Source: Blastobasis lacticolella
Lineage: Eukaryota > Arthropoda > Insecta > Lepidoptera > Blastobasidae
Direction: 5' to 3'
Assembly: GCA_905147135.1 (NCBI GenBank)
Contig: LR990053.1
Coordinates: 12,660,501-12,724,500, forward strand
Length of the DNA: 64,000 nucleotides
Shown piece after piece: positions 32,660 to 43,388 of this stretch. A program made the translations under genes and the position numbers. The stretch's first letter is position 1. Every line of letters starts with the position of its first letter. Below the pieces are notes generated by a model. It was not told the origin of the DNA. It saw only the letters and a list, made by a program, of their open reading frames with translations, and did not search any database.

Positions 32660-32700
32660 ATGTCGGTAGGTGGGCGTCTTTAGGCTGATATGATGAGGTA
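32660..32700 (+). mobile_element. RTE-type 3' tail remnant
   Basis: GGGCGTCTTTAGGCTGATATGATGA matches the last bases of the RTE copy ending at 14071. Confidence 0.5.
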
Positions 32701-34860
32701 TGACACGTGGTCGAGGGTAAAACCTACCAAAAACAGAGGCGGTATGCGGTCGCGTTCGTGATCGCTAGAATAAATAGAATCTTCGTATGACAAGATTTTT
32801 AAACGTCATCCAATAATGTCGTAACAAACGATTTCAATGATTATTATTGTTAAATAAAAAAAAAATTGTTCAATTATGGGCAAATCTATCAAAATGGAAG
32901 TTCATGAAGTGACATAAATGTCACGTGACGTAAATGTGACGTAAATCGTAAACGATTATACTTATGTCATTTAGAAAAAATTGCTGTTTTCAATATTTCA
33001 GTAACTTATTCATACTAAGTATGTGTACAGTCATTATTTTAATGGAATTCAAATTAAAAAAGTAACGTCCAATATTTGTAGGAGAAAACTGCACATTATG
33101 AAACAGTAGCGATAGACCATCGCCCGTGTCAGTGTGAATCAGCCGTGCCCGCTTGCCGACCGCGACCGCAGACCGCCTCTGTTTGTTGAAGGCTTTAGCG
33201 ATCGAGTTAGCGAGCGCTTCCTAGCGTTTGCCACTTAGCTACGCATGCTGATCATTTTGGACGTAGCAAGAGGCTACACGAGGCGACTTTACGTTCCCAG
33301 GGGAGAGTCCGACAGCCGACGAAGAGAGAGAATCGAGTATTACAATACAAATTAAAATAATATAATAGTATACGAGTATAAGAGCAAAAGAATATCGAAT
33401 TGCTAAAAAGAAAAAAATATATGTAGGTATAACATACGTGGAAATAAATGATTAATGGAATGGATGTGTTATTCAATATGGTGAACGAAATGTAAAAAAA
33501 TTAATGAATTCAGTTGAAAATGAAAATTATGAAGTCTTCTGGTTATTATTGATGGATGGACTACCATTTAAAATTTGGTTTTTAAAAACTTTTTCCCGTA
33601 ATTTCGACCGCGTGAGGCGATTTTATAGCCCTACCTTGAAAAATTGTCTTTAGTTTTCAACTCCTATTATTCGGCTTCTAAACGTGGCTTCCGACTGGGC
33701 TTACGTGATGCCACGCCAAGATACGTAACGTTAAATTAGTACACATCCTCATCAGAGATAGAAACACATACTTGATTCCACACCACGTTTCGCATCAGTG
33801 AAGTGTCGTTGTTTCTAGTAGGCCCCGTGTGTACGAGTACACGCAACACATGCGCTCCGAGACAAACGCTGTGGGATTTTGTCATATCAGCATCGTTAGG
33901 TAGGTGATAGCGGCCACTCACCGTCATGCCGCTTAACAAACAAGTAGCATGACAAAAATAGGATTGATCCCACCTATTTTATCAGACACACATTCAAATT
34001 GTCTTGCCTCTGGTCAAGTTACTTGCCAAGCGGTATGAAGGTGAGCGGCGACTATAAGACAACTATGTTTTTAAATTGCGATTTTCTATACATTTACATG
34101 TAATTCAAGCCTAGCCAAGCCGCCTTCAGGTTCGTAACGTGATATGAGATAGCCCTCACCTCAAAAATTGGGCCATCGCAAGCTAAAACAACTTCACACA
34201 TCCGGTAGTTCCAGACTTCCACAGATTAGTCCGTTCATCAAACAAACTCTAATATGTACGCTTTACATATAGGTAAGCTCGGTCCTTTATTATTTATATA
34301 GGTTCGGTTCTATAAATCTTACAACGTATCGTAGCCGGCTGGCTCAAAATTCGTGTCTAGACCAGAGGTATTAAATTTATTTATTTAGCTTGAGTGACGT
34401 CTATAGTTAATTACCATTCTCTTGAGAATTTACTACAGTCCAAGTACTGTTTTGGCCTAGAACTTAACACGTAATTTTAAACTAAGGCACCAAGTTTTGG
34501 TCTAAACATAATTATGTGGAGTATTTCAACAATACCTATACCTACCACAAGCTCACCACTAAACGAAGTATTTTATTATCTTTTACTACCATCGAATTAT
34601 CTACAAATAACTAGCTATTATTCTGCTAAAATTCGGTAAACAAAAGAAAACGCGGCATTTGCAGTGGCAATGGAAATCCGGCAAACTCAAAACTCAGTCG
34701 CCTTGTACCACGCTCATGAGTAGAAAGCTTTGTAATCGGACGATGGGTATTTTATTTTTAAATCTTTAATTAGTTGACCAAGGTCTTCCGTTAGGGACCC
34801 TATGACTGGTTGAATAGTCTAATAGACGATTGGCACCCCGTTACGGTATATACATAGCAT
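32701..34860. other. Long stretch without assigned features
   Basis: Contains a short GTGACGTAAAT repeat near 32924-32955 and a GC-richer block at 33110-33310. There is no recognisable gene or element. Minus frames at 33252-33476 and 33736-33939 show no similarity. Confidence 0.35.
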
Positions 34861-34864
34861 ATAA

Positions 34865-35050
34865 CAAAGTCTTTTCACGCCGTCAGTCTCTGTGTATCTA
34901 TGTACAGGTAAATATTTTAATGCGATTTTCAACAATATATAGAGTGATTCAAGATGAAAGTTTATAAGCAAGAAAACAAGGGTTGGTATGGGTAAAGTAG
35001 GTGTACGCTAATGTAGTCGTGCTGGGTCTACTAGTCTTAATTAAATTAGT
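34865..35050 (+). repeat. Dispersed repeat F, copy 3
   Basis: CGCCGTCAGTCTCTGTGTATC, ATAGAGTGATTCAAGATG and GTAGGTGTACGCTAATGTAGTCG follow the same order as copies 1 and 2. Confidence 0.55.
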
Positions 35051-35569
35051 AATCCACTTTATTACTGTTAAAAATTATTATTTTCACCGTTAAAATTAGT
35101 ATAACTGTTGAAAAAAACAGCTGATTACAGTCAACGATGTAAGTAAAAGTGTCCCAACATCGGAACATTCTGAATTTGCCGCAACCAACGCACAGTTTCC
35201 GTTTAATACCATAGTCTTATAATAAATCACCGAAAATAATAGACGTTTAGCCGTAGGCTTAATAACGTCGAGGAACCCTTGGAAGTAATTAAGGTGCCTA
35301 TTGCCTACTCTTGGTAATTATTTCACCAAATAGTACTATAGGAAGACATTCCCAAAGAAACTTTGAAATTCTTATCATGTTATCTGGGTAATTTCACACA
35401 AATGGAATTCTGTAACTTGGAGCGCGGTCTCATCAGAAACCGCAGGTACCTCAAATACGTGATGGAAATTTATATTAAATTTTGAAATTACTCTCAAAAG
35501 CACGCTTTAATTAAAACTTAGATATTAAACTTTGTTTTATCGTCGCAATGTCAGTTATTGGAATATAAT
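35051..35569. other. No recognisable feature
   Basis: AT-rich sequence up to the target duplication of the next SINE. Confidence 0.35.
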
Positions 35570-35704
35570 ACAGTGGAGATGGGTAATACCTGTAATTACC
35601 TGACCTGCCAAATCCTGGATAATGGTCAAGGCGGACCCCGGGCCCTCGTGCGCGACAGCACAACCGGGACATTAACGCCAAGATGATGACAGTGGAGATG
35701 GGTA
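35570..35704 (+). mobile_element. Recent 5'-truncated family A SINE with 16-bp target duplication
   Basis: The inserted segment 35586-35688 is only the 3' third of the family (TAATTACCTGACCTGCCAAA to AACGCCAAGATGATG). ACAGTGGAGATGGGTA at 35570-35585 is perfectly repeated at 35689-35704. The perfect duplication and low divergence point to recent insertion by target-primed reverse transcription. Confidence 0.9.
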
Positions 35705-35869
35705 TATAACATTGTTACAGATGGCTGTGGACAATAATGCACATTACACGTGGGTTAATTTAGCATTTAGTGTCTCTGGCGCACGCGTGTAAGTAAAGTA
35801 TCCTACCGTCCTACCGTATAGTGTCCGCCCAAAGGTCAATTTCAAGATTAATAGATTTTCGCTACAACC

Positions 35870-36320
35870 TTCGGCTGAAGCCGAAGTCGAAGGATTATAA
35901 GCTCCAAGATATTTTGTTCAAGATTATCTACAAGCTACAATTAATAATATAAATGATTTTAAAACTGAAATATTGAACTTTTATTGGCTTATTTTGTTAT
36001 AGAATATATCTAATATATAAAATTCTCGTGTCACAGTTTTCGTTGCCATACTCCTCCGAAACGGCTTGACCGATTTTGATGAAATTTTTTGTGCTTATCC
36101 GGTATCTATGAGAATCGGCCAACATCTATTTTTCATCCCCCTAAATGTTAGGGGTAGTCCACCCCTAATTTTTTTATTTATTTTTTAGACAAGAAATTAT
36201 TTATATGGCAAAACAACGTTTGCCGGGTCAGCTAGTATAATATAGAAAGGTAATTTAAATCATCTCTAGAAGTTGATCTTGAGATGATAAAAAGAATACC
36301 TAGCAATATATTTGTCAAAA
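35870..36320 (+). repeat. Dispersed repeat N, copy 2, split by a Helitron
   Basis: 35870-36008 and 36236-36320 together align with the reverse complement of 9265-9480 (shared AAATGATTTTAAAACT, ATTGGCTTATTTTG-like and ATCATCTCTAGAAGTTGATC). The 227-bp gap is exactly the Helitron at 36009-36235. Confidence 0.7.
36009..36235 (+). mobile_element. Non-autonomous Helitron, 227 bp
   Basis: It starts TC (TCTAATATATAAAATTCTCG) and ends with a hairpin GGCAAA-ACAACG-TTTGCC, then GGGTCAGCTAG. It is inserted between A and T with no target duplication. These are the diagnostic Helitron termini. The body (AACGGCTTGACCGATTTTG) matches a family well known in insects. No coding capacity. Confidence 0.85.
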
Positions 36321-36414
36321 ATAGTAAAAACCGCCCAGGATTGCCGAAACGGAAGCCAAAGCTTTAGTTGAACATCAGTTAATACGAAGTTAATTTTTAA
36401 GATATTCTAGTTTT

Positions 36415-36716
36415 TAAGACATCCTACTTGTAAGCGATACGTACCGGGTTTGAAATCCACTGCCGCCATGTATTAATGTCTCTTCTCTGAGTTATGTGCG
36501 TTAGTTGAATACTAACCGATGCTCTTACGGTGGAAACATCGTGATGAAACTACTAAATGAGTAACCATGATCCAATCTGGTTAGGTTCCCCTGGTAGCAG
36601 AAGGCAGTCGCTCCACTTTAATTACCTGATCTGCCTGAAACCCTAGATCATGTTCAAGGCAGAACTCGGGCCCTCGTGCGCGAGAGCACTATCGAGACAT
36701 TAACCAGAAGATGATT
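36415..36716 (+). mobile_element. Family A SINE
   Basis: The worn head (ACTTGTAAGCGATACG, ACCGGGTTTGAAATCC) is followed by a full body through CTGATCTGCCTGAAACCC to CATTAACCAGAAGATGATT. Small deletions lie in the ACGGTGAGGGAAAAC and ATTCAGGCGAC segments. Confidence 0.8.
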
Positions 36717-36966
36717 ATTTTTTACTGTACAGTGTTCTTTTGCGGCGTTATTAATAATAATTTGCATAAATGTTATGCCGTATGGTACTAGAAACGCCTA
36801 AAGGGCGCGACTGCTTTCAACGTTCAGCGTTTGACCGTTGTGCGCGGTCATGGAGGTCTTGTTTTGCACATACAGTGCGCGTGGTTAATGCTAGGTCATG
36901 CGCACCGTATTATTTTTTATAGTACTTTATCTATGACACCCACGCTGCAAAATTATTTATAGACGC
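36717..36966. other. No recognisable feature
   Basis: Short spacer between two family A copies. Confidence 0.4.
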
Positions 36967-37301
36967 TTTATCGTAATCCTTTTTCCCGCTCCGGCCATGT
37001 ACCAATGACTGTTTTCTGAGTTATGTACATTAGTTGAATACTAACCGATGCTCTTACGGTGAGGGAAAACATCGTGATGAAAACTGCACATTCAGGCGAC
37101 TGGATGTGTAACCATGATCCAATCTGGTCAGGTTCCCCTGGTAGCAGAGTCATGGAGGTCAGATGGCAGTCGCTCCACTGTAATTACCTGACCTGCCAAA
37201 TCCTGGATCATGGTCACGGCGGACCCCAGGCCCTCGTGCGCGAGAGCACAACCGGGTCATTAACGCCAAGATGATGTTTTTTTTTTATCGTAATCCTTTT
37301 T
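36967..37301 (+). mobile_element. Recent family A SINE with 18-bp target duplication
   Basis: TTTATCGTAATCCTTTTT at 36967-36984 is perfectly repeated at 37284-37301. Between them is a family A copy truncated within the tRNA-like head (starts about CCGGCCATGTACCAATGAC). It is close to consensus through ACCCCAGGCCCTCGTGCGCG to AACGCCAAGATGATG. This is the cleanest body copy in the window and a good reference for the family. Confidence 0.92.
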
Positions 37302-37377
37302 AAAGACGTGAAAAAGTAACATTAATAATAATAGTGTCTAGGATTAGCAGCTTGGTCAATAGCTTTCCACTCACCAT

Positions 37378-37562
37378 ATAACTCATTAAGTCTTTACACG
37401 CTTTTTCGTTGTCAGTTTTAAATAACATCGTGTAGGTGTAGGTCATTGTACTTTTTTTGGGCCCGATGTGGATTATTCCTTTCCTATCGTGACAAGGGCC
37501 ACCATCCTTCACATATTCCACAGTATTTAAATTGTGTTTCGTGTACACATTATTTTGATACT
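37378..37562 (-). CDS. Candidate internal exon, unknown protein
   Basis: On the minus strand an open frame of about 60 codons reads, in part, NTVEYVKDGGPCHDRKGIIH and then IGPKKSTMTYTYTMLFKTDN, ending KACKDLMSYM directly at a strong donor (ATG|GTGAGT, intron starting at about 37377). A possible acceptor (TTATCAG) lies near 37568. The composition is soluble-protein-like, without repeats or a membrane segment before the donor. I recognise no family. If real it would be one exon of a host gene in whose intron much of this window lies. If not, it is a chance frame. The downstream part of the frame (after the donor) runs into the SINE target duplication and would be intron. Confidence 0.22.
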
Positions 37563-37644
37563 GATAATGACTATTTAATAGGTTTAGTTCTATTTATAAC
37601 GTTACGTGGTCACGATATACTAATTTAGTGTTTTGTGACAGGTT

Positions 37645-37993
37645 TTAAGAGAGGTAGGGCATAGCGAGGTATCCCGTTTGAATTGGAGCCGCCCGTCTGG
37701 GGAAGTACCTCCACCTTACAGAATACCGCATCTAAAGAATACTATTTTAACTAGTGTTGTGTTTCTGCCGGTGTGTAAGGTTTCCAGTGCTAAATGGGGT
37801 GGGGATTTGGGGAACCGAGGCTTTGGCAGTGGAGGGGCATTTGTCTTTTTGCTGCCAGAGCAACGTGTTATAGAGGTGGGCAACGCATTGGCGGTACCCT
37901 TGGTGTTGCTAATGTCTATAGGCAGTGGTGACCACTTTCCAGCAGGTGGTCTGTTTGCTGTCTGTTTGAATACTGTATGACATAAAAAAAAAA
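37645..37993 (+). mobile_element. Family C element, longest copy
   Basis: Runs from about GGGCATAGCGAGGTATCCCG through CCTCCACCTTACAGAATACC, TTTCCAGTGCTAAATGGGG, GGCTTTGGCAGTGGAGGGG, CTTGGTGTTGCTAATGTC and GACCACTTTCCAGCAGGTGG to CATAAAAAAAAAA. This roughly 350-bp copy is the reference for the shorter family C copies. A 100-codon frame across it (37678-37980) is a by-product. Confidence 0.75.
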
Positions 37994-38039
37994 CATTTGT
38001 GACGGGGTGTCAATCGGCTCCTGAGACGCCTAAATAATA

Positions 38040-38175
38040 ACCTCGCGAACACGCCGCGAATGCGCAGATGCAGCAACGGCTCGCTACGTAGTTGCTCACT
38101 ACAACAACTTTGCGTAATTTATAATTACACTGAGAGTGCGTCCAAATCTCGGGAATGTGCAGTTGCAGCATTTTT
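38040..38175 (+). repeat. Dispersed repeat J, copy 1
   Basis: GCCGCGAATGCGCAGATGCAG and, about 100 bp on, TCCAAATCTCGGGAATGTGC with AGTTGCAGCA. The second half is matched inverted at 52011-52075. The two halves are themselves direct relatives (GAATGxGCAGxTGCAGCA). Confidence 0.5.
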
Positions 38176-39254
38176 TCTGATTCGGATCGGATGCAGTGCA
38201 TAATCGCCCTAACAATCTATGCCTTTTTGACATGGCGGATGCTACACGCTCAATACTTATCGCGTTACGTATCGTTGATACGGGTCGTGTATATCTATTT
38301 ATCTAGAAATCCTGTGATTAGTATCACGATCCGCGAGTCGCATCGCAAAAACAGCGTCGCACCGCAGAACCATGCGCAAAAATGTTACGCAACAACATCG
38401 TACAAGAAGACAACGACCATGACTTCAGTTTCCAGTGGGCTATGTCCTAAAGCCGAGACATTAACCAATCATCAAAAAAATTAAATAATCTTGTTCTGAA
38501 TTACGTGCCAGTCAAAATGTGGACACTGACTGAACGGTAGCGCGTCGCATCGCAGATTTGTACGGCGCGGCAGCGCATCGGATAATTCCGCGATTCGTTG
38601 TACGGCATCGTAGATTTCTAGGATGTGTCGTCGCAGTGTTGTGGCCTGGGGCCCTATTTTTGAACCGCTCACAGCCACGCAATCGCTTGCCTTTAAATGC
38701 CTGTCCTTTTTACCTCTAGCAACTTACCACAAATGTGAAAGAGACAGGTAGCGCACGCGAGGTAGGGCGCGCGGTTCAAATAGGGTTCCAAACCATATGA
38801 AGTCTATACTTTAGGGTTACAAAACGTCTTGCTCAAATGCAGATATGGACGGATAAGTAGGGTGAAACTCGGCAAGCGGAGGCGGGTGCGGTAGCAGCTT
38901 ATCGGGAAGATAGGAAATTCAAGTCGAGTGGCCATATATAGGTAGGGAACCGCCAACTAACCGTACTTGGACCCTTCGAGGGGGAAGGGTCACGCGTTTA
39001 CAGCAAAAGACACTTAACCATACGGTGAATATCCGCGGATTTTGTTTATCCTATAAAAGGCGTACAGAGGCACGTTTCTGGAACAAAGAAAATTCGACAC
39101 CAGGCTATTTTACCCGTATCTCGGTTCTACTTCGTTTATTCAATTTTGGACAAGAGGGTTTAGACGGCAGCGGTGCAAGTTACAGTCGTATACAATCTAA
39201 GCTTTTAACAAGCTTTTATTTAACTTGCAATATTTGTAATTTCGGAGAAAATCT
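38176..39254. other. No recognisable feature
   Basis: GC-richer than average at 38520-38660 and 38860-39000. Short frames only. Confidence 0.35.
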
Positions 39255-39545
39255 TGCAAATCAAATTTGACCCACATCCAAGTGTTCAATTGAGCTGAAA
39301 TTTGGTATACCTATGTAACTTGGATAACAATGCATTATTTTGGTACTATGGAGCTGATCTGATGATGGAGTCGGAAGGTAGTCATAGGAACTTATGGAAG
39401 CAAGAAGATAACACCATCGTGTTTGGGCTGTTTGGAATGGTCTTAATGAGTACTATACCCCTAGGTGATATTCAAGGCCTGATGATGATGACGGAAGGTG
39501 ACTTTCGGAACTACTGAACGCAACATCTTGATGAGTCCTACTCTT
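39255..39545 (+). repeat. Dispersed repeat G, copy 1
   Basis: CCAAGTGTTCAATTGAGCTG, TGGAGCTGATCTGATGATGG and GTGTTTGGGCTGTTTGG match copies at 45940-46170 and 46660-46800. The TGATGATGGAGTCGGAAGGT block is repeated about 121 bp later (39358 and 39479), so this copy has an internal duplication. Confidence 0.65.
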
Positions 39546-39995
39546 TACGATATTGTTAAAATAATAATTCATTATTTTATTAATTTGATTCGTGTGTATA
39601 TGACAATGTTATGTATATTATTAGTTTTGGACATACGAATTGTAAAAAAATTAAGAATAATCCGTTTATACTTGTAATGTAAGATTGGCTTGGGGTTAGC
39701 TACGTAACCACCGTGTCTATAAAAAAGAAACCGAACTATATTATCTTTGATATGACAACAATACTGAACCTTATCGTAGTTCACCGCCATATTGTAAAGT
39801 GTCACCTTTGGCTGACAGCTAAAGATAATACACCCACGCCCTCATTCAAGTACCATAGGATCCAAACATTATAGGATAGGATATTATAGCACTGTTGTAT
39901 CTCGGGCGATAGAATCCTGTCAAATTAAATCATGTCAATATACTTCAACAAGGATCTAATGGAAGAAGTTTCTTTCGTCGTTGATTTATTCTATA
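39546..39995. other. No recognisable feature
   Basis: AT-rich. No match. Confidence 0.35.
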
Positions 39996-40135
39996 CTAGC
40001 GACCCGCCCCAGCTTCGCACGCTTGCAATTTAGAGTCCCCAATTCCGTGGGGGCATCGGGAAATAAAGTACCTTTAAGTATATATTACTTCTGGGTAATG
40101 TAGCTATCTCTGGTTGAAAGAATTTTTAAGACTAC
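39996..40135 (-). mobile_element. Helitron 3' end, decayed
   Basis: CTAGCGACCCGCCCCAGCTTCG at 39996 is the inverted Helitron 3' terminus (CTAG plus a GC hairpin), preceded by A. The body continues with CTGGGTAATGTAGCTATCTC. The 5' TC end is not clear. Confidence 0.6.
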
Positions 40136-40880
40136 AAGATTTTTTGCATTTATTTCCCAGATTCGAATCTTCGTTGACTGGGTTTTAAGTAGTTTTTTAA
40201 GATTATCCATACCAAACCCACAAACAACCAAATCATTTCTTTTTGTAATATTGGTTTAGATACCCACTAATAAACCAAAAAGTTTTGTAATAAACAGGAA
40301 CAGTAATATCAAATAGAGTAATATTCGTGCAAATAAATTTCATTTTATGGTGCTATTTTTATTTAGAAATAAAAAAAAACTAGACTCCTTTGAGTCTACG
40401 TAGTTAGCATGCGCGTGTTTATCATTTACTTTTTATGTTTACTTTTTTAAAACAAATATCTCATAATAAATTACGTAATCGATCGTTAATTGACAGTGAC
40501 ATTAATAGGCATGCCTTTGATTGAACTTTCTCCATTAAGATAACGACCATTTGTTTTAAAAAAGTTACATGTAATTGCTCCAAAAGTTCCATTGTTGAAC
40601 ACACCTAAAAAAGACAATCGGAAATCGTACGGTAACCAATTTATTTCCCAATGCCAAGGGGTAAATAGATCAAGAAATGACAAATAATTGGTTCAGATCA
40701 TTGCATTGACAGTCGATAAAACTCCAATGCTGGACTTGCGCCTTCTCCACATGAATGGATGGTTTTGACATAACCTACAGTGATACATAAAGTGATTTAG
40801 AAAAGTGTAGTTTTAAAAATTCAAACCTAATGTTAATTTTATATATTACTTTATTATACATAGATATATAATCTGTCCAG
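40136..40880. other. No recognisable feature
   Basis: AT-rich. A 65-codon minus frame at 40486-40683 has no similarity. Confidence 0.35.
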
Positions 40881-40881
40881 A

Positions 40882-41052
40882 CTGACTTGTCTTATTTGGT
40901 TTATGACTTTAAATGAATAATGTGCAGCAGTATTCGTTCAAAATTCACATTCTTTGTGTTTCTTGTATAAAGACATCTACGTCATCTATCTATTATTGAT
41001 ACGACAAGTCGTGATTTTGGACATTGTTTGTTCACCAAATAAGACAAGTCAG
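40882..41052. mobile_element. MITE-like element with 19-bp perfect terminal inverted repeats
   Basis: CTGACTTGTCTTATTTGGT (40882-40900) is perfectly inverted at 41034-41052. The whole is 171 bp with no coding frame. No convincing target duplication is visible in the immediate flanks, so the superfamily is open. Confidence 0.7.
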
Positions 41053-41252
41053 ATCATAGTATTTTATTGTGAATATAGTGCATTTATGTGACATTATTAC
41101 TAAACTTTTCTATTTTAGTTTTAATTTGTATTTCAAATGTGTGTGTAATATCTACGGGCCTTAGTAGCCGGAAAGTAAATGATTAAATAAATAACCTACA
41201 CGTTATTATAACAGACAGTTTGGAGATAAAATACACATCAGAAAGCTTCTTC
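41053..41252. other. Possible transposon 3' tail
   Basis: ATCTACGGGCCTTAGTAGCC, then AAATGATTAAATAAATAA, resembles the 3' end of an element with an AATA tail. Not certain. Confidence 0.3.
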
Positions 41253-41463
41253 GCCCGGGGTCCGCCTTGACCATGATCCAGGATTTGGCAGATCAGGAAA
41301 AACCGTGGAGCGACTGCCATCTGACCTTCATGACTCTGCTACCAGGGGAACCTGACTCGATTGGATCATGGTTACACATTCAGTCGCCTGAATGGCTCAG
41401 GCCGCAGCGGGATTCGAACACGGTACCTCTCGGTTACGAGCCGGCCACCGAAGCTCTTACTTC
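41253..41463 (-). mobile_element. Family A SINE with internal deletion
   Basis: GGGTCCGCCTTGACCATGATC to ACATTCAGTCGCCTGAATGG, then a jump to CCGCAGCGGGATTCGAACAC and the end of the head (GAGCCGGCCACCGAAGC). About 100 bp between body and head is missing. Confidence 0.75.
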
Positions 41464-42147
41464 GTACCGTAATATAATTCACAATTCGCTCTCCCAATGC
41501 GACCAGTCGTCCCCAATTCATTTCCTACCACCACGGGCCCACGTCCATTGCGTATTAAGTAATAAAGAAAAAATGTCTTCAGACAGAATCCCGGGAATGT
41601 AACGTTAATGTGATGTTAGAGCGTAACGTAATTCACAATGGCGGGATTTATGCGCTCGTCATTTGTTTGGTGCCGGGCAATCCCGGACCGGCGCTGGTAT
41701 CCGGGATTAATTGTACGTATCATTGGCTCGTCCGGGTATACTTATTAGCTATCGACCGCCGAGACTTTCAAACAAGCAACTGAGTGCGGTTAAATTCTTC
41801 TATTATAATATAATTGATTATCATATAATATTATTATGAAGACGAATGTTTTTAGGGATAGACGTTTTGAAGTTTATCGCTCTTTGATGTACCTTTATAA
41901 TATCTACAGTATAATATCTTATATGCGAGAATAATATACAGGCTTTAAGAAGTAATCTCACGGGACAGATGTATTATGATCGAAAATTACGCGTTTAAGG
42001 TCGCCGCGAAATACTTGTATTTAGTAGCTAGTAAATATGTTTCTCATAATGTTGTAAATAATTCAGATAGTATTTTTGTTGGACTTTTTATCTCATAGTG
42101 GGTTTACACTAAGCGAGCGAATGTTCTAGTAATGCTCATTCATGCGC
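41464..42147. other. No recognisable feature
   Basis: Includes a GC-richer block at 41640-41740 (CCCGGACCGGCGCTGG). No coding evidence. Confidence 0.35.
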
Positions 42148-42215
42148 AATGGCATTCGAGCCCGGTGCCTCTCGCTTACGACTCGGATACCTTAACCGCT
42201 CGGCCACCGACGCTC
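42148..42215 (-). mobile_element. Family A tRNA-like head only
   Basis: GGCATTCGAGCCCGGTGCC, TCTCGCTTACGACTCGG and ACCGCTCGGCCACCGACGC are head sequences without body. Confidence 0.65.
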
Positions 42216-42501
42216 TCGGCCACCGCAGCGTTATAGAAACGAAATATTTAAAATAGGATAAAAGTTCCATTTATTTTACCGAAAAATGTAATACACCACA
42301 TAACTTAAACGTTCCACATGCACCAGTCGCGAGCTACTACATTCCCGGCTTACAATTCTTCGCATTTAAAGTGGTCCATTAAGTCGCCGGTCTCAGTCTT
42401 GGGTTCGGTAATCCCTAGCGATCGCAGGGAGAGGTGCTCCAGACTGATTACGAGTCCAAATTAAGTCGTAAACTGTCGACATAGCACTCGAATTACCGAG
42501 C

Positions 42502-43155
42502 GCACATTGCTGTCGCGTGGGGACTGTTCGGGGGACGCGTCCTATGAAACAGTCGCACCAAACACGACACGAAGAGGGCCGTTTGTATACACGCCGTATC
42601 GTATGATGCCGTGTATTTTACAGATACGCTTGCCTTTCGGATTAGAGGCTTTTTAGTTCGAGTTAGTATGTTTATCGTCGATTTTTTGTGTAGTTAAAAT
42701 AAATGTATGTCTGCTTATCAGAATACAAAGAATGAATAATAGTTGTAGGTATGATATGAACTAAATTATATGGAATTAAACTTAAACTTATATTATCTGG
42801 TTGTATTGGCGTAACTATTTAGCACATTGCTGTCACGTGGGGACTGTTCGGCGAGGGACGCGTCGAAATAGTCGCACCAAACACGGCAAGTGGGCCGTGT
42901 ATACGGTGCCGTGAATTTTACTGATACGCTTGCTTTTCGGTGTAGAGTGTTTTTTTAATAGACTAGCCAGGCATTTGACCGCTATCTCACCCTTTAGTTC
43001 AAGTTTGTATATTTACGTCAATTTTTTGTGTAGTTAAAATAAATGAAGGTATCTCTGCTTATCAGGATACAAAGAGTAAATAGTAATTGTAGGTATGACA
43101 TGAACTAATTTATATGGAATTAAACATATATTTCATACCTGCCTGATTGGGTATG
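42502..43155. repeat. 320-bp tandem duplication
   Basis: GCACATTGCTGTCGCGTGGGG (42502) recurs at 42822 with one change. Blocks such as GTCGCACCAAACACG, TTTTTTGTGTAGTTAAAATA and CTTATCAGxATACAAAGA keep their order in both units. Unit 2 carries an extra 36-42 bp (about 42956-42997, GACTAGCCAGGCATTTGACC) that matches element D at 50421, so D entered after the duplication. Confidence 0.8.
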
Positions 43156-43224
43156 GACGAAAAAGTACAGCTGTTAGATTTATCTACACGTGGATAGGGG
43201 CTATTATGAATGCGTAATGTACTT

Positions 43225-43388
43225 AACCAAACTTTTACAAAATAACTGCTAGCGACCTACACGTGGATGTCTACTGACTCATAAGCATAGTGTAATAAAA
43301 ATACATATTTATTTTGGGTATTTATACTTGATTGAAGCAGGATATTTCCGACTTCTATCGACGAAATTATAAAGGTAATAACTGTGAC
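43225..43388. repeat. Dispersed repeat E, copy 1 (partner 44875-45038)
   Basis: CACGTGGATGTCTACTGACx, TTTATTTTGGGxATTTAT and CAGGATATxTCCGACTTCTA occur in the same order 1.65 kb downstream in direct orientation. Confidence 0.75.
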
